Below are positions 1-6,473 of a stretch of 9,377 nucleotides of DNA, in pieces. Every line of letters begins with the position of its first letter. The first letter of the stretch is position 1. Origin of the DNA: an uncultured Clostridiaceae bacterium (GTDB taxonomy: Bacteria; Bacillota; Clostridia; Oscillospirales; Ruminococcaceae); the NCBI GenBank assembly GCA_946411985.1, contig CAMKFY010000034.1:1-9377 (forward strand), read 5' to 3'. The notes below the pieces were generated by a model that searched no databases, had not been told where the DNA came from, and was given only the letters and a program-made list of their open reading frames with translations. Made by a program: the position numbers and the translations under genes.

Positions 1-27
1 TTTAGCAATAACTTATAATTCAAATAA

Positions 28-60
28 TTTGTAAAATATGTTTCTATAATTATTAAAATA
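28..60 (+). repeat. Direct repeat A, copy 1 (33 bp)
   Basis: This 33-bp segment matches 293-325 at 30 of 33 positions. The first 23 bases are identical, and the differences are three T-to-C changes near the 3' end. It is followed 25 bp later by repeat B copy 1, in the same order as the second copy set, so the two pairs look like one duplicated block with different insert lengths. Confidence 0.8.
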
Positions 61-85
61 TTAAATTTTTAGATTTATTTTTGTA

Positions 86-120
86 TTACATAAATAAATC
101 GAGCAAAAATATAAAATATA
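86..120 (+). repeat. Direct repeat B, copy 1 (35 bp)
   Basis: This 35-bp segment matches 413-447 at 33 of 35 positions. The shared core includes ATAAATAAATCGA followed by an A-rich tail. In the second copy the element lies directly before the ribosome binding site of the kinase gene, so it is part of a 5' leader there. Here no intact gene follows. Confidence 0.8.
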
Positions 121-231
121 TATTTAATTTGGCAGTTTAGTGGTTAGATAGTTTATTGAATTTAGATATTGTAAATTATTAAAATATTTTATTAATTATA
201 ATAGATTTTATGGTTATATGGCGAATTTTTA

Positions 232-259
232 GCTATTATTAATTATTTTGTATAATAGC
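232..259. repeat. Perfect 8-bp inverted repeat
   Basis: GCTATTAT (232-239) is exactly complementary to ATAATAGC (252-259) across a 12-nt loop. A T-run precedes the left arm and an A-run follows the right arm, which is the opposite of an intrinsic terminator on the plus strand, and the minus strand also lacks a U-tract after the stem. It could be a protein-binding site or an end of a decayed small element. In DNA this AT-rich, chance is possible. Confidence 0.4.
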
Positions 260-292
260 AAAATCACCTCAAAATATATAATTTAATTTATG

Positions 293-325
293 TTTGTAAA
301 ATATGTTTCTATAATCACCAAAATA
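293..325 (+). repeat. Direct repeat A, copy 2 (33 bp)
   Basis: This is the second copy of the 33-bp repeat at 28-60 (30 of 33 identical). It ends 13 bp before the -35 box of the kinase-pyrG promoter, so it sits where an upstream activator or repressor could bind. Confidence 0.8.
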
Positions 326-338
326 CGACTTTTTTCTT

Positions 339-367
339 TTGACATAAAAAAAATGATATAATATAAT
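339..367 (+). promoter_or_regulatory. Consensus sigma-A promoter of the kinase-pyrG operon
   Basis: TTGACA (339-344) and TATAAT (362-367) are separated by exactly 17 bp, a perfect match to the vegetative promoter consensus. The start of transcription would be near 374, giving a leader of about 92 nt before the ATG at 467. It is the only strong promoter visible upstream of both the kinase and pyrG, so pyrG is probably transcribed from it. The promoter lies inside the longer second copy of the bipartite repeat and has no counterpart in the first copy. Confidence 0.88.
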
Positions 368-412
368 CCTGTTGTTGTTTGTGTCGATTGATGTAATTGT
401 TTCATTTTTGAG

Positions 413-447
413 TTATATAAATAAATCGAACAAAAATATAAAATATA
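413..447 (+). repeat. Direct repeat B, copy 2 (35 bp), in the kinase leader
   Basis: This copy matches 86-120 at 33 of 35 positions. It lies in the transcribed leader, ending just before the AAAGGTGG ribosome binding site (449-456). Its AATCGA (424-429) can pair with TCGATT (384-389) upstream in the leader, so a weak hairpin is possible. No riboswitch class was recognised. Confidence 0.75.
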
Positions 448-466
448 AAAAGGTGGTATATAGAAA

Positions 467-1810
467 ATGGAAGATGTGGTAATTAGTTATTATAGCAATT
501 TGAAAACTCCGGTATTTTTGTATAAAAATAAAAATATAGTTTGGCATAATAATTCAGCGGCAAGTTTGAGTGAAGATAAGAACTTTATACATATTATTTT
601 AAATTTGAACTTTACAGATGAAGAAAGCTCCACATTAATTTCGCACGGCAGGAAGAGGTATAAAGTTTTAATACGCCCGTTTGAAGATTTTTTTTGTATT
701 GAATTATTAGAGCAGGAGAATGCGTTGCAATCTCTTATGGAATACTATCAAAAACTAAAAACTCCAGTTTTTTTATGCATGAAAAAGAAGGTGTTGTGGT
801 ATAACAACGCAGCTGCAGTGCTTTTTGAAAGCAAGAAATATAGGCAGTGTATAGTGCAGCTGCCCGCGCCAACTGAGGAGATGAAAGAATCTTTTATTTG
901 CAACGATTTTTATTATAAGGTGTTTATGCGCCCGTTTGAAGATTTTTTCTTTGTTGAAGTTTTAGAGAAAGCCGCTGTAGGGTTTAACGTTAAGAAAGAG
1001 TTGTATTCTATGCCTAACGAGTTATTAGCTTGCGAGGTTATAGATAACATAGCTCGTATTGCAGTGCATGATATGTCTCAGGCTGTTACGCAAATTAGTA
1101 ATATTTTAGAAAAAAATAATAATTTTGCAGGCCTTAAGTTTGTTGACATAATAGTTAAAAGAATGTATAGTTTTATTAGAGCTACAAATTTGTGCTATGA
1201 GTATAACATACTGCTTCAAAATAACATAAACCCAGAAATTGTAGATATATTTGTGGAGATAGACGCGCTTTGTTCATCTATTAGTTCTTTAATGCGAAAG
1301 TCTGGCGTTTCGTTTAAGTGGCATGTGCCAGATGGCGAGGTGTTTTGTGATATAGATATGCATAAGTTAGGTTTTGCTTTGTTTCATATAATTTGCAATG
1401 CTTTTAGGTTTACATCTGGTAGTTCTAATAATAACGAAATAACAGTTAACGTAGAGTTAGATGGTAGTAATAATATAAAAATTGACGTTTGTGATAATGG
1501 CATTGGCATACCGGAAGACATTAAAGACAAAATATTAAAGCCTTTCTTTTCGTTTGACAGGTTTAGCGGCGATATAGCTGGAGTAGGGCTTGGCCTTACG
1601 TATAGTAGTTTGCTTGCCGATAAGATGGGCGGCAGCTTTAAAATAGATTCTACAAAAGGCGGCACTAAAGTATCGTTATTAATACCTGTGGTTCCGTTAT
1701 CAGATGTTATGGGGCTTTCTTCACATATTATAAATTATGGTGACGGCAAGTATGATAATATGGTAGCTACGTTGCTTGGCAGCATAGAATATCAAAATTT
1801 GACATATTAA
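467..1810 (+). CDS. Soluble sensor histidine kinase with two duplicated PAS-like segments
   Basis: A cytoplasmic histidine kinase-like protein of 447 residues; no signal peptide or membrane segment is visible. Residues 8-82 and 93-167 are tandem copies offset by exactly 85 residues. Each has a KTPVFL start, a W-x-NN centre and an RPFEDFF end, and each resembles a small degenerate PAS sensor. The putative phospho-acceptor is H201 in AVHDMSQ, an H-D pair like that of HisKA_3-type kinases. The ATPase domain is complete: N311 (N box), DNGIGIP 343-349 (G1) and GVGLGL 372-377 (G2). A tail of about 40 residues follows. The ATG has an AAAGGTGG site 10 nt upstream. The stop overlaps the ribosome binding site of pyrG, so the two are cotranscribed and perhaps translationally coupled. 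No response regulator is in the window, and the signal and target are unknown. It could instead be a phosphotransferase or a regulatory ATPase. Confidence 0.85.
   Translation: MEDVVISYYSNLKTPVFLYKNKNIVWHNNSAASLSEDKNFIHIILNLNFTDEESSTLISHGRKRYKVLIRPFEDFFCIELLEQENALQSLMEYYQKLKTPVFLCMKKKVLWYNNAAAVLFESKKYRQCIVQLPAPTEEMKESFICNDFYYKVFMRPFEDFFFVEVLEKAAVGFNVKKELYSMPNELLACEVIDNIARIAVHDMSQAVTQISNILEKNNNFAGLKFVDIIVKRMYSFIRATNLCYEYNILLQNNINPEIVDIFVEIDALCSSISSLMRKSGVSFKWHVPDGEVFCDIDMHKLGFALFHIICNAFRFTSGSSNNNEITVNVELDGSNNIKIDVCDNGIGIPEDIKDKILKPFFSFDRFSGDIAGVGLGLTYSSLLADKMGGSFKIDSTKGGTKVSLLIPVVPLSDVMGLSSHIINYGDGKYDNMVATLLGSIEYQNLTY
488..712 (+). repeat. Internal duplication, unit 1 (first PAS-like segment)
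   Basis: This encodes residues 8-82 of the kinase. Its partner is 743-967, displaced by 255 bp. The ends are conserved in DNA too: a 20-base stretch from 674 recurs exactly at 929. The centres (about residues 41-64 and 126-149) have diverged strongly. This points to an in-frame tandem duplication kept by selection at the conserved edges. Confidence 0.85.
743..967 (+). repeat. Internal duplication, unit 2 (second PAS-like segment)
   Basis: This encodes residues 93-167 and aligns without gaps to unit 1 at both conserved ends. Shared marks are YY-x-x-LKTPVFL, W-x-NN-x-AA, YKV and RPFEDFF. A short linker of about 10 residues joins the units, and the H box follows about 33 residues after this one. 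Confidence 0.85.
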
Positions 1811-1820
1811 GGAGAAAATA

Positions 1821-3431
1821 ATGTCGGTTAAATATATATTTATAACTGGCGGTGTTGTGTCTGGTTTGGGCAAAGGAATTACAGCTGCGTCGCTCGGCAG
1901 GCTTTTAAAAGATAGAGGTTATAAAGTTACTGTGCAAAAGTTTGACCCATACATAAACGTAGACTCTGGCACAATGAACCCATACCAGCACGGCGAAGTT
2001 TTTGTAACAAATGACGGAGCAGAAACAGATTTAGACCTTGGTCACTACGAACGATTTATAGATGAAGATTTGTATGGTCATTCAAATATAACAACAGGCA
2101 AACTATACTGGAACGTTATAAAAAAGGAACGTAATGGAGATTATTTAGGCGCTACAGTGCAGGTTATTCCGCATATAACAGATGAAATAAAAAACAGTGT
2201 ATATAAAGCTGCCAGAGCTGGTGATAATAGTATAATAATAACCGAAATAGGCGGCACAGTTGGAGATATAGAAAGCCAGCCGTTTTTGGAGGCTATACGG
2301 CAGATTGGCATAGAAAATGCTGGAGATGTTATATATATACATGTTACACTAATACCTGTTGTGCCAGGCTCGCTGGAGTTAAAATCTAAGCCTACGCAGC
2401 ATTCTGTTAAAGAGCTTTTAAGTGTAGGCATACAGCCTACAATAGTGGTTTGCAGAAGTGACTACCCAATTTCTAGAGCTATGGTGGAAAAGATAAGTTT
2501 GTTTTGCAATGTTACGCCGCAAGATGTTATAGAAAATTTAACCGCAAATTTAATATATGAAGTTCCATATATGTTGGAAGCTAGTGGGCTGGCTAAGCGA
2601 GTTTGCGAGCATTTAAATTTGCAGCAGAAGCCGTTGAATAGTGCTATGTGGGAGCGCATGTTGTGCAAAATAAAAAAAGCAGATAAACATGTTACAATAG
2701 CTATTGTGGGCAAATATGTTCAGCTTTTAGATGCGTATATTTCTGTGGTGGAAAGTTTATATCATGGTGGCATAGATAACTATGCTAAGGTAGATATAAA
2801 ATATATAAACTCAGAAACTGTTACAGATAAAAATTGCGGTGATGTTTTGTATGGCTGTGGTGGAGTTTTAGTTCCCGGCGGGTTTGGAGATAGGGGTATA
2901 AATGGTAAGTTTCAAGCTATAAAATATTGCAGGGAAAATGGGGTGCCTTGTTTCGGTATATGTCTTGGCATGCAGGTTATGGTTGTTGAATATTTTAGAA
3001 ATGTGTTGGGTTTAAAAGATGCTAATTCTGGTGAGTTTAACAAAAACGCTAAGCATAAAGTTATAGATATAATGGAAAATCAGAAGAATACACATAAAAA
3101 AGGGGGCACAATGCGCCTGGGCGCATACCCTTGCAAGCTAGAAGCTAAAAGCAGGTGTAAGGCTATATATAGCGAAGACGTGGTGTATGAGCGGCATAGG
3201 CATAGGTATGAGTTTAACAATAAATACAGGGAATATTTAAAAAATTCGGGTTTGAGTGTGGCTGGTTCTTCGTTAGATGGTAGTTTGGTGGAGATAGTAG
3301 AAATCCCGAAACATAGGTGGTTTGTAGGCGTGCAGTTCCACCCGGAGTTTAAGTCACGGCCAAACAAGCCGCATCCGCTTTTTGTAGATTTTGTAAGAGC
3401 TGCGGTGGAATATGAAAATGCTAACTTTTAA
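1821..3431 (+). CDS. pyrG: CTP synthase (glutamine-hydrolysing)
   Basis: CTP synthase makes CTP from UTP, ATP and glutamine, the last step of de novo pyrimidine nucleotide synthesis, in the cytoplasm. The protein is 536 residues, full length (E. coli 545). The N-terminal synthetase domain (about 1-270) carries the P-loop region TGGVVSGLGKG (9-19), the GHYERF segment (74-79) and TEIGGTVGDIES (141-152). The C-terminal class I glutamine amidotransferase domain (about 290-530) has PGGFGDRG (352-359), nucleophile C381 in FGICLG, and H507/E509 in FHPEF. All catalytic residues I can check are present. AAGGAG ends 6 nt before the ATG and overlaps the kinase stop region. There is no promoter of its own and no B. 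subtilis-style GGGCT attenuator leader directly upstream, so control is probably through the operon promoter at 339-367. The stop faces the rnr stop with one base between. Confidence 0.98.
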   Translation: MSVKYIFITGGVVSGLGKGITAASLGRLLKDRGYKVTVQKFDPYINVDSGTMNPYQHGEVFVTNDGAETDLDLGHYERFIDEDLYGHSNITTGKLYWNVIKKERNGDYLGATVQVIPHITDEIKNSVYKAARAGDNSIIITEIGGTVGDIESQPFLEAIRQIGIENAGDVIYIHVTLIPVVPGSLELKSKPTQHSVKELLSVGIQPTIVVCRSDYPISRAMVEKISLFCNVTPQDVIENLTANLIYEVPYMLEASGLAKRVCEHLNLQQKPLNSAMWERMLCKIKKADKHVTIAIVGKYVQLLDAYISVVESLYHGGIDNYAKVDIKYINSETVTDKNCGDVLYGCGGVLVPGGFGDRGINGKFQAIKYCRENGVPCFGICLGMQVMVVEYFRNVLGLKDANSGEFNKNAKHKVIDIMENQKNTHKKGGTMRLGAYPCKLEAKSRCKAIYSEDVVYERHRHRYEFNNKYREYLKNSGLSVAGSSLDGSLVEIVEIPKHRWFVGVQFHPEFKSRPNKPHPLFVDFVRAAVEYENANF

Positions 3432-3432
3432 A

Positions 3433-5418
3433 CTAAGCCAATGAAAAGTCTACTCTGCCAAGTGGTATGTTGGCGCATATGCATTTAACATCTATTTTAG
3501 CGCCTAGTCTATATACAACGCTTCGTATATTAGATTTAAACGCTAAATGCCCGTCAAACTTATAGTCTTTGCCTAAGTATTTTGCGTCTAAAAAGCCTTC
3601 TACTGTGTTTGGCAGCGTTACGAATATGCCTGTTTTTATTACGGAGCTTATGATGCCTGTGAATGTGGTGCCTATTTTATTTTGCATATATTCAGATTTG
3701 AAAAAACTTAAGCATTCACGCTCTATTGTTATAGCTGTTTTTTCTGTTTTTGATGTCTGCTTAGCAGACTTTTTCATATGTTTTTTATATATTTTTTTTA
3801 TTTTGTTAAGGCTCAAATCCTCAAAAATATAAGATTTCAACACTCTATGAACTAAAAGGTCTGAATACCTGCGTATTGGTGACGTGAAATGTGTATAGTT
3901 TTTAAGTGCCAACCCAAAATGCGGTAACGGGCTGTGGCTATATTCTGCTTTTGCCATGCTGCGCAGGATAACAATATTTAATATATAAAATAAATCTTTA
4001 TTTTTTGTTGCTCTTAAGATATTGTCTAACACTTTTGGCTTCATTTTTGGGGTTATTTCTTTATTGTTTATATGTAAAATATCTAAAATTTGCTTTAAAT
4101 ATAGAACCTTTTCTATTGTTGGAGGTTCATGCACTCTATACAAAAAAGGCAGCCCTTTTCTAATTGCAATTTTTGCCACCTCTTCATTCGCAATCAGCAT
4201 AAACTCTTCTATTAGTTGTTCTGCTATACCGCGTTTTATTTCTAGCACGTTTAATACAGCACCGTCTTTGCCAAAAACTACCTTACTTTCTTTTGTTTCT
4301 ATGTTTATTGCATTGCGATTTAGTTTGTTTTGCTTTAATATGTTAAACAGCTCTAACATTATATTTATTGAAGGCATAAACCCTTCATATTTTTTGTGGT
4401 GTTTGCTATTTTCGCCTTTTTCTAAGACGTCATTTATTTCTTCATATATTCCTCTAAGTTTCGATTTTATTACTGTTTTCTCTAGTTTAGAATATAAAAC
4501 ATTGCCAGAAAAATCTACTTTTATAAATATAGATATGCACAACTTTGGTTTGTTTGGTGCCAAAGAGCATAAATTATTGCATAGTTGTTGCGGTAACATA
4601 GGCACAACAAAATCGCCATAATATAAAGAAGTGCCACGCTTAAAAGCCTCTTTTTCTATTGCACCGTAAAAACTCACATAATGCGATACATCTGCTATAT
4701 GCACTCCTAAAATGTAATAATCTTCAAATTTTTTTATGGATATTGCGTCGTCTAAATCTTTTGCAAAGGCACCGTCTATTGTAACTATTGTTTCGTTTGT
4801 TAAATCTTTTCTGTTTTTTATATTGGTATCTATATTTTTATCTATATTTTTTAATTCTTCTAATACCTCGTTTGGGAAACTGCTACATATGCCCTTAGAC
4901 GCTATAGCGGCATTAGCGCAATTTATAGCTTTTTTAGAAGAGCCGCAATTCTTAATAATAGAGCAAACGTTATCTTTATAATTCTCACTGCGACTAAAAA
5001 ATTTAGCCACCACCTTATCATAAACAGCCAAATCTTTAACATATTCTTCTTTAATTTTAAAAAATTCATCAAAAAGAAAATCTGGTTTTATGAATAAAGT
5101 TCTGTGTTTTTTAATAACTGTTGCTGTGAATAATTCTTCAGATTTTTTGCATATCTTCTCCACCTTATGTTCTGCGCTATTAATTGGCAACACCAAAACA
5201 ATATCATTTAAAAAAGCACCTCTCGCAGAATGTTTGGGTATTGCTATGCTTGAATTATATTTTAAAGTTTTTGCTTTTAAATAGTTTTTGCAATATTTAG
5301 TTATTTTAGCGTAAGAGCAAGACAACACTTTATGGTTTGCGCTGTTCTTTTTAGCATGCCCAACATTCATGCCCTTAAACTTTGCATTTTTCAAAGCCTT
5401 GTTTTTAATACTTTTCAA
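3433..5418 (-). CDS. rnr: Ribonuclease R (RNB-family 3'-5' exoribonuclease), short N-terminus
   Basis: A processive 3'-5' exoribonuclease of the RNase II/R family that degrades structured RNA and takes part in mRNA decay and rRNA/tRNA quality control. Length is 661 residues. The RNB domain (about 205-530) holds the metal-binding aspartates D215, D221, D223 and D224 (TIDG...KDLDD) and the HFTSPIRRYSDLLVHR motif (510-525). An S1 RNA-binding domain lies at about 580-657. Before RNB there is one recognisable cold-shock-like segment (about 55-115) and a lysine-rich leader. The helix-turn-helix region seen in many 700-800-residue RNase R proteins appears to be missing. The start is TTG at 5418-5416, chosen for a GAGG site (5428-5425) 6 nt upstream; the next in-frame ATG (codon 17) has a poorer, too-close site. 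It is 31 nt downstream of secG, the usual Firmicute order, but smpB, which often follows, is absent here because pyrG converges on this gene. Confidence 0.95.
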   Translation of the reverse strand: MKSIKNKALKNAKFKGMNVGHAKKNSANHKVLSCSYAKITKYCKNYLKAKTLKYNSSIAIPKHSARGAFLNDIVLVLPINSAEHKVEKICKKSEELFTATVIKKHRTLFIKPDFLFDEFFKIKEEYVKDLAVYDKVVAKFFSRSENYKDNVCSIIKNCGSSKKAINCANAAIASKGICSSFPNEVLEELKNIDKNIDTNIKNRKDLTNETIVTIDGAFAKDLDDAISIKKFEDYYILGVHIADVSHYVSFYGAIEKEAFKRGTSLYYGDFVVPMLPQQLCNNLCSLAPNKPKLCISIFIKVDFSGNVLYSKLEKTVIKSKLRGIYEEINDVLEKGENSKHHKKYEGFMPSINIMLELFNILKQNKLNRNAINIETKESKVVFGKDGAVLNVLEIKRGIAEQLIEEFMLIANEEVAKIAIRKGLPFLYRVHEPPTIEKVLYLKQILDILHINNKEITPKMKPKVLDNILRATKNKDLFYILNIVILRSMAKAEYSHSPLPHFGLALKNYTHFTSPIRRYSDLLVHRVLKSYIFEDLSLNKIKKIYKKHMKKSAKQTSKTEKTAITIERECLSFFKSEYMQNKIGTTFTGIISSVIKTGIFVTLPNTVEGFLDAKYLGKDYKFDGHLAFKSNIRSVVYRLGAKIDVKCICANIPLGRVDFSLA

Positions 5419-5449
5419 TTAAAACCTCAATTAAATAATATACCAAGCC

Positions 5450-5707
5450 TTATTTTTTTGTGGCTATAGCAAATATGTTAGTTATAATAACTAATGTAAA
5501 AAATGTAATCGCAAAAAACGTCGTGGCTCTTTTAAGACGCGCATCCCTCGTTCTATTTCCACCAGTGTTTAAAAAAGACTCTGCACTTCCTCCTTGTATT
5601 GCGCCAGACAAGCCATTGTCTTTTCCTTCTTGCAGTAACACAACGAAAATTAAAAAAAAGCCAGCTATCATAAGCAATATTCCACAAATTATTTCGAAAG
5701 TAGACAT
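5450..5707 (-). CDS. secG: Protein translocase subunit SecG
   Basis: The small accessory subunit of the SecYEG channel in the cytoplasmic membrane, which helps SecA-driven export. The 85-residue protein has the typical two membrane segments (about 3-25 and 62-82) around a glycine-rich loop with the family signature LLQEGKDNGLSGAI (24-37) and a following GG-x-AESF. The ATG has a strong AAAGGAG site (5721-5715) 7 nt upstream. It is the first gene of a secG-rnr operon with a clear promoter about 50 bp upstream. Length and motifs are normal for the family. Confidence 0.95.
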   Translation of the reverse strand: MSTFEIICGILLMIAGFFLIFVVLLQEGKDNGLSGAIQGGSAESFLNTGGNRTRDARLKRATTFFAITFFTLVIITNIFAIATKK

Positions 5708-5758
5708 AAATAAACTCCTTTAAAACCCTATTACATAAAAATTATATTACACACCTTC

Positions 5759-5787
5759 ATTATATAACATTTACATTAAAATTTCAA
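5759..5787 (-). promoter_or_regulatory. Sigma-A promoter of secG-rnr
   Basis: Read on the minus strand, TTGAAA (5787-5782) and TATAAT (5764-5759) are separated by exactly 17 bp: five of six and six of six consensus matches. Transcription would begin near 5752, giving a 5' leader of about 45 nt before secG. A second TATAAT at 5746-5741 lacks a good -35 box. Confidence 0.75.
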
Positions 5788-6024
5788 GTTTTGTTTTTAA
5801 TATAAAACAACTGCTAAAATGAATAAATATAATTCTCAATATTATAATATTTATATTACACACTAACGTTAACTACACAAAATAATAAAAATATATTATT
5901 TTATAACAATATACATTAAACATAAAAAAGCTAATATAATTAATTTTATTAAACACATTACTGTTATATCAATAACCAAAGCACAATATTTAGTTTTGCT
6001 TTGCGTAGTTATTGCTATTAATAT
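5788..6024. other. AT-rich spacer between the small membrane-protein gene and secG
   Basis: Apart from the hairpin at 5970-6014 I see no gene or known RNA here. The stretch is almost entirely A/T with stops in every frame. On the minus strand a T-run (plus-strand A-run near 5924-5929) could help end transcription, but the preceding sequence has only a weak, A/T-only stem. Confidence 0.6.
5970..6014 (-). terminator. Hairpin after the small membrane-protein gene (possible terminator)
   Basis: CAATAAC (5970-5976) pairs with GTTATTG (6008-6014), and AAAGCA (5978-5983) pairs with TGCTTT (5997-6002), around a 13-nt loop with an asymmetric internal bulge. It starts 11 nt after the stop codon of the leftward gene, where a terminator is expected. 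No U-tract follows on the minus strand, so it is not a textbook intrinsic terminator. It may be an mRNA 3' stabilising stem instead. Confidence 0.4.
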
Positions 6025-6327
6025 TTATATAGTTATGCTATCCATTGTTGGAGCAGAGCCTATTTCAGCATATTCCGGATAATTTTGGGGGAAATCTTCT
6101 ATTGATGGGGAAGTTGAATTTTGTGTTGAAGGAAGGTTTGTGTTTTGCTGTTGGGTGGCAGATTTAGAAGATTGAGAAGAACAAGAGCTAGAGCCAAAAT
6201 CTTTGCAAGAAATGTTGTAATATATTCCAAATTTATGTTTTAAAACAAAATATGTAGTAAGCATTGCAACAACTGCTACGCCTTCAAACAACCTAAATTT
6301 TTTTATAAAACTTTTTGAAAATTTCAA
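6025..6327 (-). CDS. Small single-pass membrane protein with Ser/Gln/Thr-rich tail, unknown function
   Basis: I do not recognise this family. With the TTG start at 6327-6325 it has 100 residues. There is a basic N-terminus (KFSKSFIKKFR), one hydrophobic segment (about 13-30), then KHKFGIYYN, a low-complexity Ser/Gln/Thr/Pro stretch (about 45-73) and an acidic end with ENYPEY-like character (QNYPEYAE). This suggests an N-terminally anchored envelope protein with a disordered tail; orientation is uncertain. The frame stays open upstream to a TTG at 6366. The downstream TTG is preferred because AGAGAGG (6342-6336) lies 8 nt before it, and because the promoter at 6398-6370 would start the RNA near 6363, after the upstream TTG. 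The gene follows the terminator of the Ser/Tyr-repeat gene, so it is transcribed separately. Confidence 0.65.
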   Translation of the reverse strand: MKFSKSFIKKFRLFEGVAVVAMLTTYFVLKHKFGIYYNISCKDFGSSSCSSQSSKSATQQQNTNLPSTQNSTSPSIEDFPQNYPEYAEIGSAPTMDSITI

Positions 6328-6369
6328 CGTTAAAACCTCTCTATTTAATTGCTTTGCATATTCCAAGGG

Positions 6370-6398
6370 ATTATATCATAAAAATTAAATTTTGTAAA
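6370..6398 (-). promoter_or_regulatory. Sigma-A promoter of the small membrane-protein gene
   Basis: On the minus strand TTTACA (6398-6393) and TATAAT (6375-6370) are spaced by exactly 17 bp. The expected transcript start near 6363 leaves a leader of about 36 nt to the TTG at 6327 and rules out the longer reading from 6366. It lies directly downstream of the neighbouring gene's terminator, a sensible arrangement for separate control. Confidence 0.7.
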
Positions 6399-6404
6399 TA
6401 TTAT

Positions 6405-6457
6405 TTAAAACAAAAAAGCATAAGCGCCTTGCAAAAACCTTAGCAAAGTGCTTACGC
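6405..6457 (-). terminator. Strong intrinsic terminator of the Ser/Tyr-repeat gene
   Basis: Arms 6457-6443 and 6432-6418 form a stem of about 15 positions on the minus strand (14 pairs, including two wobbles, and one mismatch), with a 10-nt loop. It is followed at once by a U-rich tail (plus-strand A-run at 6412-6417 and beyond). It begins 16 nt after the stop codon at 6474. This is the clearest Rho-independent terminator in the window. Confidence 0.88.
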
Positions 6458-6473
6458 CTTAATTTTAACTTAA

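Larger units (their letters stand above)
1..466. other. AT-rich non-coding region upstream of the kinase-pyrG operon
   Basis: No convincing coding frame, tRNA or rRNA is visible on either strand. The stretch holds two copies of a bipartite direct repeat (28-120 and 293-447), an 8-bp perfect inverted repeat (232-259) and one very strong promoter (339-367). Positions 121-292, between the repeat copies, are nearly pure A/T with many stops. They could be spacer or the remains of a decayed gene copy. The gene to the left lies outside the window, so its end and terminator cannot be seen. Confidence 0.75.

Noticed and set aside
1790..1820. B. subtilis-type pyrG attenuator with GGGCT transcript start
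   Set aside because: There is only 10 bp between the kinase and pyrG, with no promoter or terminator-like hairpin there.
3457..3474. GCCAA/TTGGC hairpin near the pyrG-rnr junction as a shared terminator
   Set aside because: It lies inside the rnr coding end, has only a 5-bp stem and lacks a U-tract on either strand.
4022..4621. A 199-codon open frame on the plus strand opposite rnr
   Set aside because: It is fully antisense to conserved RNB-domain coding sequence, has no sensible ribosome binding site, and its hydrophobic low-complexity product is what reverse-strand AT-rich code yields.
6328..6366. TTG start at 6366 for the small membrane protein
   Set aside because: The predicted transcript start (about 6363) is downstream of this codon, while the TTG at 6327 has a good ribosome binding site.
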